NCBI GenBank assembly: GCA_002348345.1
Contig: DEAY01000281.1
Span: 5,702-13,713 of the forward strand
DNA length: 8,012 bases
Direction: 5' to 3'
Source of the DNA: Verrucomicrobia bacterium UBA2970
GTDB lineage: Bacteria; Verrucomicrobiota; Verrucomicrobiia; Limisphaerales; AAA164-E04
Of this stretch, positions 1 through 5,787 are shown one piece after another. The translations under genes and the position numbers were made by a program. Below the pieces are notes generated by a model. It made no database searches. It was not told the origin of the DNA and saw only the letters and a list, made by a program, of their open reading frames with translations. Every line of letters starts with the position of its first letter. Position 1 is the first letter of the stretch.

Positions 1-642
1 CCTTGGTCGATGAAATCGATGATCCGCATGCTGGTGATGTCAGATGCCTTCCGGCGATCCAGTGCTCCGAATAGGGATGCTATTGCCAAAGACGCTACCT
101 CGGCACTGCTCTGGCGATTCCCCCCCCGACGTGTGGAAGCTGAAGTGATTCGCGATTCCATCCTGTTTGCCTCAGGAAAGCTAGATACGACAATTGGCGG
201 CAAGAGCTTTCGTATCCACAATGTCAAGAAGACCTATGCTCAGTGGCAGGTGGTTAACAACTATGGTCCGGAAACCTGGCGACGCATGCTCTATCAAGAA
301 CGGATGCGCCGCGTCGATGACCAGATGTTTACCGCCTTCGATTTTCCCGACTGTGGTCAAGTGCGTGACAAGCGCCCCATCTCGACCACCCCCTTGCAAG
401 CACTCAACCTGTTGAACAGCCGATTTGTGGTAGATCAGGCCGAACTGATTGCGGATCGAGCCTCTCGAGAAACCAGGGGGCAGGGTGGCGACGTAACGAT
501 TCAGCGATGTTTTCAATTGCTTCTCGGGCGCAGCGTGTCTGCCGAGGAACTCGAGACCGCTCGAACGATCAGCGCCCAGAGCGGACTCCACATCGTCTGC
601 CGAAGCCTCATCAATGCCAACGAATTCGCCTTTATCCCCTGA
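1..642 (+). CDS. PSD1 (DUF1553) domain protein, C-terminal part only
   Basis: The reading frame is open from the first base, so the gene is cut by the window edge; only the last 213 residues are present. They match the end of the PSD1 (DUF1553) domain: a W-S-x-K-x-x-x-R opening, the LLWRFPPRRVEAEVIRDSIL segment (LLWR...RR-EAE-IRDS is the family hallmark), SGKLD, then TTPLQALNLLNS, FQLLLGRSVSAEEL, and the ending NANEFAFIP. In complete family members a cytochrome-like PSCyt1 and a PSCyt2 (DUF1549) domain lie upstream; they cannot be seen here. The proteins are exported, and their biochemical role is not established. The stop TGA at 640-642 is six bases before the ATG of the DUF1501 gene, the usual PSD1/DUF1501 gene pair, so cotranscription and translational coupling are likely. 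The internal ATG codons near the window start should not be taken as the gene start. Family assignment is secure; function is unknown. Confidence 0.93.
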   Translation, partial: PWSMKSMIRMLVMSDAFRRSSAPNRDAIAKDATSALLWRFPPRRVEAEVIRDSILFASGKLDTTIGGKSFRIHNVKKTYAQWQVVNNYGPETWRRMLYQERMRRVDDQMFTAFDFPDCGQVRDKRPISTTPLQALNLLNSRFVVDQAELIADRASRETRGQGGDVTIQRCFQLLLGRSVSAEELETARTISAQSGLHIVCRSLINANEFAFIP

Positions 643-648
643 GTTTCA

Positions 649-2154
649 ATGAATCCAGCGGAACGAATCTCTGTCACCGGACGCCGTCTGTTGAGCCGCC
701 GAGCATTGATGCGTCATGCCGGTGGTTCGCTGGGTGCGCTCGGCCTCGCCGGCCTGCTCCAACAGGAGGGCCTTCTGGCAAACGGTGACCCCGCCGCCTT
801 CGGTGGTAAGACGCCTCTTCGGCCCGACATCAATCCACAAAATCCCTACCGCCCGAGGCCCTCTCACTTTCCCGTGCCGGCAAAACGGGTCTTGGTCATT
901 TTTTGTCCGGGCGCGGTAAGCCATGTCGACACCTTCGACTACAAGCCTCGACTCAAAACACTTCACGGCCAGTCGCCCGGATTCATCCCAGCCGTTACCT
1001 TCGAAGGCCCCCCGGGAACCATCGCTCAGCCGTTTTGGGAGTTTAAGCCACGAGGAACCAGCGGAAAGATGACCTCAGAGCTCCTTCCTCACCTCGGCAA
1101 CCTGGCTGACGAGTTCTGCTTCATCCACTCCCTTCACACTCAAACCAGCGCCCACCCCCAGGGTGAAAACTTTCTTCACACGGGCTTTACCATGGAAGGC
1201 TATCCCTCCTTCGGATCCTGGGTCACCTACGCCTTGGGATCGGTGAATGCGGAGCTTCCCGCCTTCGTCGCCATCAACGATCCCAGGGGCCTGGCCCGAT
1301 CCGGAAAGAACAATTTCGGGAGCGGATTTCTTCCGGCCGCATTTCAAGCGACCGACTTCAACGCCAAACATCCGCCGGCCAATCTCGCCCGTCCCAAAAA
1401 CTACTCACCGGCAGACGATCAAGCCACGATCGATCTCCTGGCCCGTCTCAACGGACGCCACCTTGAGCGATTTCCTGACGACGAGGATCTCGCCGCCCGG
1501 ATCGCCAGCTACGAACTCGCAGGCCGAATGCAACTGTCCGTGCCGGAGGTGATGGATCTTTCGAACGAACCAAGCTCCGTCCACCGGGCTTACGGAACCG
1601 ATTCGGGCACCGAACTCAAACGGGGATATGCGCAGAATTGCATTCTCGCCCGCCGCCTCATCGAGAAGGGAGTCCGGGTCGTCCAGCTCTTTAACGGAAG
1701 CGACCCCTCCGGCGGCAACGGCATCACCAATTGGGATTCGCACGCCAACATCCTGAAGACTCACGCGATGCAGGCCGAAATCATGGATCAACCAACCGCC
1801 GCGTTGATTGAGGACCTGAAACGACGAGGCCTTCTGGAGGACACCTTGGTCGTATGGTGCACTGAATTCGGACGCATGCCCTTTCTTCAGGGCAATGGTA
1901 CGGGGCGGGATCACAACCCCGACGCGTTCACCTGCTTCCTCGCCGGAGCCGGGGTCAAGAAGGCGTTCAGCTATGGACAAAGCGATGAATTCGGATTCAA
2001 GGCCGTCGTGAATCAAGCCACCGTGTTTGATTTCAACGCGACGATCCTTCATCTTATGGGGCTCGACCACCAGCGACTGACCTACTACCACAACGGCCTG
2101 GAACGACGACTGACCAACGTCCACGGGCGCGTCCTCCACGATCTTCTCTCCTAG
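649..2154 (+). CDS. DUF1501 family protein, Tat-exported, alkaline phosphatase/sulfatase-like fold
   Basis: This complete 501-residue protein is of normal length for DUF1501. The N-terminus has a twin-arginine signal: SRRALMR at residues 16-22 followed by a Gly/Ala/Leu-rich stretch to about residue 38. Family motifs run in order: CPGAVSHVDTFDYKP (86-100; the GAVS form replaces the commoner GGPS), SELLPHLG (143-150), HPQGENFLHTGF (169-180), NWDSH (361-365), WCTEFGRMP (403-411), GRDHNPDAFTCFLAGAGV (419-436), and LTNVHGRV near the C-terminus. The family is related to alkaline phosphatase/sulfatase-type enzymes, but substrates are not known, and I do not claim catalytic residues. The start at 649 lies six bases after the PSD1 stop. 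No Shine-Dalgarno is visible in front of it, so translation probably depends on ribosomes arriving from the upstream gene. The partner PSD1 protein and this protein presumably act together in the periplasm or envelope; that is inferred from the recurrent gene pairing. Confidence 0.96.
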   Translation: MNPAERISVTGRRLLSRRALMRHAGGSLGALGLAGLLQQEGLLANGDPAAFGGKTPLRPDINPQNPYRPRPSHFPVPAKRVLVIFCPGAVSHVDTFDYKPRLKTLHGQSPGFIPAVTFEGPPGTIAQPFWEFKPRGTSGKMTSELLPHLGNLADEFCFIHSLHTQTSAHPQGENFLHTGFTMEGYPSFGSWVTYALGSVNAELPAFVAINDPRGLARSGKNNFGSGFLPAAFQATDFNAKHPPANLARPKNYSPADDQATIDLLARLNGRHLERFPDDEDLAARIASYELAGRMQLSVPEVMDLSNEPSSVHRAYGTDSGTELKRGYAQNCILARRLIEKGVRVVQLFNGSDPSGGNGITNWDSHANILKTHAMQAEIMDQPTAALIEDLKRRGLLEDTLVVWCTEFGRMPFLQGNGTGRDHNPDAFTCFLAGAGVKKAFSYGQSDEFGFKAVVNQATVFDFNATILHLMGLDHQRLTYYHNGLERRLTNVHGRVLHDLLS

Positions 2155-2272
2155 GGGTTCTGAGAGAACGGGCGGGGCGATGTTTCCCAACTAAAAGCTC
2201 GATCTTGCTTCCAAAGGCCGTAATTTGAAGTGTCATCCACCGCCCGTCGCTCATTAACGTTCCGCTGAACCC

Positions 2273-2986
2273 ATGTGCCCGCCCCACACATCCCAGAGAT
2301 CCCACCAGGCCCTCACGCTGATCGAGTTGCTCGTCGTCGTCGCCGTCATCGCAATTCTGGCCGGATTTCTCCTCCCGGCGCTGAGCGCGGCCAAGGAGTC
2401 CGCTCGTGGCATCGCATGTTTGAACAATTTGCGTCAGCTCGGGCAGGGATCCTGGCTCTATGCCGACGATCATGAAGAGCATTTCCCCTCATTTCGAGGA
2501 TGGCTCGCGTCGCGCCCCGGGGATCTGAAGACCGGCACGCTCTATCCCTATCTCGAATCCGAGGCCGTCTATGCATGCCCCACGGACCAAATTGAGCTTG
2601 CGTCGAAACGAAAAACCTCACGGATCGGGAGAGCGACCGGGGGCAGGAACCGCACCCATGATCGGAACTACAGTTTCGGAATGAACTGCGGTATCTGCCA
2701 TAGCACGAAGGTCTCGGGATTCTTCGAGCCGGTCTCCACCATGCTTTTCATGGAGGGCAACCTCGGTCCCCGGGATTACAGCGGTCAGGTGGGTCCCACC
2801 GAGTTCGCCACTCGCTCCCTCGCCTTTCGACACAACAAGGAAGGTCATTTGGTCTTCGCCGATATGCATGTCGACCGGTGGCATCGTGCCCAATTCGACG
2901 AGAAGGCGAAGACGAAACGGTTCTGGCTCCCCACTGACGCTGCTATCGAGGGGATTCCGGCACGATTCTTCCGCAATCTCGAATAA
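2273..2986 (+). CDS. Type II secretion-like pseudopilin, H-X9-DG family
   Basis: This 237-residue protein has a class III (prepilin) signal. A 13-residue leader with basic and polar residues ends in Ala13, followed by LTLIELLVVVAVIAILAGF, with the key Glu18 at mature position +5. Processing would use Ala at -1 and Leu at +1, instead of the usual Gly and Phe. The N-terminal helix runs to about residue 36 (LLPALSAAKESARG), then CLNNLRQLG (49-57), YADDHEEHFPS (63-73), LYPYL...VYACPTD (90-105), STMLFMEGN (155-163), and the C-terminal box RHNKEGHLVFADMHVDRW (186-203). That box has His187, nine residues, then Asp-Met instead of the family's Asp-Gly. Such proteins are present in many copies in Planctomycetota and Verrucomicrobiota genomes and are thought to be surface or pseudopilus-like, but individual roles are unknown. 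No other secretion gene is nearby. The ATG lies 118 bases after the DUF1501 stop; I see no Shine-Dalgarno and no clear terminator between them, so it could belong to the same transcript. Confidence 0.92.
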   Translation: MCPPHTSQRSHQALTLIELLVVVAVIAILAGFLLPALSAAKESARGIACLNNLRQLGQGSWLYADDHEEHFPSFRGWLASRPGDLKTGTLYPYLESEAVYACPTDQIELASKRKTSRIGRATGGRNRTHDRNYSFGMNCGICHSTKVSGFFEPVSTMLFMEGNLGPRDYSGQVGPTEFATRSLAFRHNKEGHLVFADMHVDRWHRAQFDEKAKTKRFWLPTDAAIEGIPARFFRNLE

Positions 2987-3189
2987 GCTTTCAAGAGCCT
3001 CCGGGGCCCACGACCGACCCGAAACAGTTTTCTGGCAAGGAAACAGGCCCCTACCGACCTCAATTTCCTGACAGAAAGTCACATTTTTCCGTAAAGAACA
3101 CCCCGGATCACCCGATAATCTTGTTAAGGCGACCCACTGGAACCGCCTCCCTGACAGAAGGATCTGCCAGGATCACGATTAAAAGGAAC
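2987..3189. other. Noncoding spacer with two short direct-repeat pairs
   Basis: No convincing gene lies here. The sequence CCTGACAGAA occurs at 3067-3076 and again at 3150-3159. GGATCAC occurs at 3105-3111 and 3170-3176, in the same order relative to the first repeat. GAAACAG also occurs twice within 3018-3045. The hexamer GATAAT at 3114-3119 resembles a -10 box, but no matching -35 box is found at a normal distance. A TTG at 3121 could extend the downstream small ORF into this region, but its translation there shows no protein-like features. The spacer may hold a promoter for the small ORF; this is a weak inference. Confidence 0.4.
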
Positions 3190-3447
3190 ATGGATCGTTC
3201 ATCACAGTCTAGTCATGCGCCCCTCTCGAGGATCCAACGCGACACCCGCGATCCCAATGCCCATCCCGTCCTTTATCCCGCTTTCATGGTTCATCGGAAT
3301 TCAGCGATCATTTTTGTTGGCCTTGACTGGGACGAGAATCTGAAGCTCAAGACCCTTCTCTCCGAGAGAGGCTACCGCGTCACCATGCGCCTGAGACAAA
3401 TTCCCAACGATACGATTGTTCGATCAACGGGCGACTACCTCAACTAA
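3190..3447 (+). CDS. Small hypothetical protein, unrecognised
   Basis: This 85-residue ORF is not one I recognise. The first 30 residues are polar and low in hydrophobics (MDRSSQSSHAPLS...). The second half looks more like a folded segment: a hydrophobic strand SAIIFVGLDWD (38-48), an amphipathic charged helix ENLKLKTLLSERG (49-61), then YRVTMRLRQIPND, ending STGDYLN. This suggests a short beta-alpha-beta unit. The ATG at 3190 has AGG at 3184-3186, only three bases away, which is tight for a Shine-Dalgarno. A TTG at 3121 would give 108 residues, and an ATG at 3286 would give 53. There are no homology clues from the neighbours. It could be a real small protein, a remnant of a larger gene that lost its start, or chance. 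If it is not real, 2987-3695 is a gene-free stretch of about 700 bases. Confidence 0.42.
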   Translation: MDRSSQSSHAPLSRIQRDTRDPNAHPVLYPAFMVHRNSAIIFVGLDWDENLKLKTLLSERGYRVTMRLRQIPNDTIVRSTGDYLN

Positions 3448-3465
3448 GGGGCAGTCTCCCCCCAT

Positions 3466-3505
3466 CCGTTCGCTCCAATGAACGGGCGGAGCAAGCGGAC
3501 GCTCC
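3466..3505 (+). terminator. Tandem or alternative small hairpins, possible weak terminator
   Basis: CCGTTC (3466-3471) pairs with GAACGG (3480-3485) across an eight-base loop. Immediately after, GGAGC (3488-3492) pairs with GCTCC (3501-3505) across another eight-base loop. C-rich sequence follows, then a short T-run (TTCGTTTTT, 3511-3519). GCTCC is also present at 3472-3476, inside the first loop, so GGAGC can pair with either copy and the two arrangements exclude each other in part. The position 18 bases after the small ORF stop suits a plus-strand terminator, but the stems are short and the T-run is displaced by the C-run. Confidence 0.3.
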
Positions 3506-3539
3506 CCCCCTTCGTTTTTCGTCCCCCTAATCGCAACCC

Positions 3540-3665
3540 ATTGGATAATCCTCGGCCCGCTGCCTTGATCAGGGCAACTGCCTGCGGTTCCGCATGGTGG
3601 GGTTCCGGAGCACGGCGTCCCTCATGGCTTCCGACAGCGAACCTCTCGGACTCCGGCGGGCGCTG
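3540..3665. repeat. Cluster of short direct and inverted repeats in convergent intergenic region
   Basis: Between the small ORF and the end of the DUF1080 gene I see no credible gene; open frames here are on both strands and have arginine/proline-rich, low-order composition typical of chance ORFs in GC-rich DNA. Short repeats are dense. There is a near-palindrome GCCTTGATCAGGGC (about 3562-3575) and an inverted repeat TGCGG-TT-CCGCA (about 3584-3595). GGTTCCG is repeated directly at about 3587 and 3601. CCGGAG (3605-3610) is complementary to CTCCGG (3651-3656). The block could be a REP-like dispersed element or structured transcript ends of the converging operons; neither can be shown from one copy. 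Confidence 0.28.
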
Positions 3666-3695
3666 CCTCGCAAGCATCGCGGCGTTCCCAAGCCT

Positions 3696-4403
3696 TCAGA
3701 GTTGTTTCAAGAAGATTTCCTTGAACTGGACGGTCATCGGCCGCCCCGCACGAAGCTGAAGCCCGAGAATCCCCTTGAGGTCGAAATGCCCCTCTTCCCG
3801 GTCAATCAACTCGGAGCACGTGACCCCGTTGATCTTGAGAATGATGTGCTGGCCCTTGGCGCTGATGTGGTAATCATTCCACTCTCCCTCCGGCCTCATC
3901 CTGGCGATGACTCCCAAATCGGTCTCGTGCCGCCTTCCGGACACATCGATCACTGTCTTCTTGCCGTTCTTGGTAAGGAGTTCCTCGCCCTCCCGAGAAT
4001 GAAGCTCATCACACACCCCTCCAAGATAGGGCCCTTGCTGATAAATATCGGCCTGGTAGCCCACCGCCAACCCGTTCTCAAGAATCTTGCTTCGGAACTG
4101 AACGCCGGAATTGCATCCATTGCCCCGAGCACGGAACTTCAGCTTCAACTCAAAGTCCCCCACCTCGCCGCCACCCCACACGATGAACTGATTCGAGGTG
4201 CAGGGCCTTTCGGGCGTCGACTCCCCGGTAACGGCTCCATCACGAACCGACCAGTAGACCATCTCTTTGGCGCCCCATCCTTTCAATGACTTTCCATCGA
4301 AGATCGACTGATACCCTTCGGGGTCAGCTTGCACGACAAGGGATTGGGTGAGGATCAGGACGAATCCAACGATCGCCATGAGACGTTCTCCGTTAGCGTT
4401 CAT
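3696..4403 (-). CDS. Secreted DUF1080 protein (3-keto-disaccharide hydrolase family, PF06439)
   Basis: This 235-residue protein matches one DUF1080 domain. Residues 1-26 form a Sec signal peptide: a hydrophobic core AIVGFVLILTQSLVV, then VQA before Asp27. Family motifs follow in order: FDGKSLKGW (35-43), WSVRDGAVTGE (51-61), GDFELKLKFRARGNGCNSGVQFRS split around 82-105, GYQADI (115-120), EWNDYHISAKG, LKINGV, and the closing GLQLRAGRPMTVQFKEIFLK. The fold is a concanavalin-like beta-sandwich. Members have been linked to hydrolysis of 3-keto-glycosides made by oxidoreductases; whether this one does that is inference. It lies 28 bases after the DUF1552 stop, as the last gene of a three-gene operon. 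The start at 4403 is supported by AGGAG eight bases upstream. The gene ends toward the convergent region, and no strong terminator is seen there. Confidence 0.95.
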   Translation of the reverse strand: MNANGERLMAIVGFVLILTQSLVVQADPEGYQSIFDGKSLKGWGAKEMVYWSVRDGAVTGESTPERPCTSNQFIVWGGGEVGDFELKLKFRARGNGCNSGVQFRSKILENGLAVGYQADIYQQGPYLGGVCDELHSREGEELLTKNGKKTVIDVSGRRHETDLGVIARMRPEGEWNDYHISAKGQHIILKINGVTCSELIDREEGHFDLKGILGLQLRAGRPMTVQFKEIFLKQL

Positions 4404-4411
4404 CCTCTTAA

Positions 4412-4416
4412 CTCCT
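4412..4416 (-). promoter_or_regulatory. Shine-Dalgarno AGGAG for the DUF1080 gene
   Basis: On the minus strand AGGAG lies eight bases before the ATG at 4403, inside the 28-base gap after the DUF1552 stop. It is the clearest ribosome binding site in the window and fixes the DUF1080 start. It also suggests this gene initiates independently, rather than only by coupling, within the operon. Confidence 0.7.
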
Positions 4417-4431
4417 AAACACGTTCAAAAC

Positions 4432-5787
4432 TCATGTGAGAATGGAATTCAACCGCCCGGTGCTATCCGCGAACCGCTCTCTCTTGATCCCGAGCACCTC
4501 AAGTTGACTCAACCATAGATTGGCAAGCGGCGTCCCCCTCGGGCAATGAATGTGATGCCCCAACCGAAAGGCATCGCCACGACCAGCCACGACCACGGGC
4601 AAATCGTTGTATTGATGAGTCGCCCCATCTCCCAAACCGGCTCCCAAGGTCAGGATGGTGTGATCGAGCAGTGTCGACCCATCGGCCTCGGTGATCCCGT
4701 CCATCTTCTCCAGCATCCGGGCGTAGACGCCAACATGGAACGCATCCAGTTTCAGGAGATCGTCAACGTATTTGTGCTGATTGTGCGTCATCCCATGATG
4801 ACTTCGAGGATGCTCCAGGATGCCTTCGTATTTGATGGTGGTCCCCCAGCGTTCCGCACCAATCATCAGGGTGCTGACATTGGTGAGTCCGCTCTGCAAG
4901 GCGGCAATCATGAGGTCTGACATCAAATGGAGATAGTCTCGACGGGGAAGAAGCCCCTCACCGGGACGGTCGATGCTCAAGGGTTTCATGTCCGCTCGCA
5001 TCTCGTCCATTCGATCCAACCGGTTTTCAATGGACCGGACCGATTCAAAGTACTCATTGAACTTGTCCCGATCCGCCGTGCCGAGCTTCCGTTTGAGCCG
5101 ACGGGCGTTGCCCAGCACCAAATCGGTGATATTCCGATAACGGGTATTGCCCTTCGTGCCAAAGAGCCGATCGTAAACCTTTCTGGGATCGCGCATGGAC
5201 GGGGCCACATGCCCCGGACCATACCATGACATGTTGTCGAAATAGATCGACTCGATATTGTCCTTCGAGTCGTTACAACTGAGCTCAAGCGTTGGGAATG
5301 GCATCCTTCGGCTGATCCGGTCGGCGGCCACGTGATCCATCGTCCGCGAGATGGGATAAGCCGAACCCTCCAACTCGAAGGGCGCCACCTCAGAGAGATA
5401 GCACGAGGCGGCTTGGGCATGGGAATCCGTTCCGTGCTGAAAGGTCCGATCCATTCCCGTGATGAGTGAGATCTTGTCGCGGAAGGGATGAAGCGACTCC
5501 ATCGTCGGGGTGAACACCAGTGGGTGAGTTCCCACGGGCGCCTCCTCTTCCTCAAAGCGCCACACATTGTTTTGGTTGGCGAATTGAGGCAGTTCCCGGT
5601 CTGATTCCCCCGGAAAAAAACCCCGCCGTGTCAATCCATTGGGCAGGTAAAAAAAGGCCAATCGAGTGGCCGGTTTTTCTGCAGCAGCCAGGCTCTCCAG
5701 GGATGGCAGACTCAACGCAGCCCCTCCGACTCCGCCGAGAAAGCGCCTTCGTGAAATGGAGGGGGTCGAATCGTTTTCAGTTTTCAT
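4432..5787 (-). CDS. DUF1552 (HXXSHH, PF07586) family protein, Tat-exported
   Basis: This complete 451-residue protein has the usual length of DUF1552. A clear twin-arginine signal is present: SISRRRFLGG at residues 10-19, then a Gly/Ala/Leu stretch ending LAAAE near 37. Motifs seen in order are FFYLPNG (45-51), the HGTDSHAQAASCYLS block (118-132; families show H-G-x-x-S-H-x-x-x-x-x-C), PFPTLELSC (163-171), the naming motif HPRSHH at 326-331, and GLGDGATHQYNDLPVVVAGRG (384-404 region). His-rich conserved motifs suggest metal binding or hydrolysis, but no activity is established. The gene overlaps the end of the upstream PSCyt/PSD gene by 11 bases (5777-5787), so translation is probably coupled. 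A weak GGA lies eight bases before the ATG. DUF1552 genes are typically found next to DUF1592/DUF1588-type genes, as here, and the two products probably work together outside the cytoplasmic membrane. Confidence 0.96.
   Translation of the reverse strand: MKTENDSTPSISRRRFLGGVGGAALSLPSLESLAAAEKPATRLAFFYLPNGLTRRGFFPGESDRELPQFANQNNVWRFEEEEAPVGTHPLVFTPTMESLHPFRDKISLITGMDRTFQHGTDSHAQAASCYLSEVAPFELEGSAYPISRTMDHVAADRISRRMPFPTLELSCNDSKDNIESIYFDNMSWYGPGHVAPSMRDPRKVYDRLFGTKGNTRYRNITDLVLGNARRLKRKLGTADRDKFNEYFESVRSIENRLDRMDEMRADMKPLSIDRPGEGLLPRRDYLHLMSDLMIAALQSGLTNVSTLMIGAERWGTTIKYEGILEHPRSHHGMTHNQHKYVDDLLKLDAFHVGVYARMLEKMDGITEADGSTLLDHTILTLGAGLGDGATHQYNDLPVVVAGRGDAFRLGHHIHCPRGTPLANLWLSQLEVLGIKRERFADSTGRLNSILT

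Noticed and set aside
10..642. ATG at position 10 as the start of a 210-residue gene
   Set aside because: The frame is open to the left edge and the domain begins mid-motif, so this is the truncated end of a longer PSD1 gene.
1405..2190. A 261-residue minus-strand open frame opposite the DUF1501 gene
   Set aside because: Covers the conserved C-terminal half of DUF1501 on the other strand; treated as a shadow.
2169..2246. Inverted repeat CGGGCGG (2169-2175) with CCGCCCG (2240-2246) between DUF1501 and the pseudopilin
   Set aside because: Seven paired bases with a 64-base loop and no T-run; too weak for a terminator call.
3114..3119. GATAAT as a -10 box for the small ORF
   Set aside because: No acceptable -35 hexamer 16-18 bases upstream; promoter preferences in this phylum cannot be assumed.
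3444..3759. Open frames on both strands in the convergent intergenic region
   Set aside because: Arg/Pro/Ser-rich translations without hydrophobic core or motifs; one runs into the DUF1080 gene on the opposite strand.
3594..4289. A 231-residue plus-strand open frame opposite the DUF1080 gene
   Set aside because: It lies antisense to a gene with a clear signal peptide and family motifs; its protein has no recognisable features and is explained by the GC-rich codon use of the real gene.
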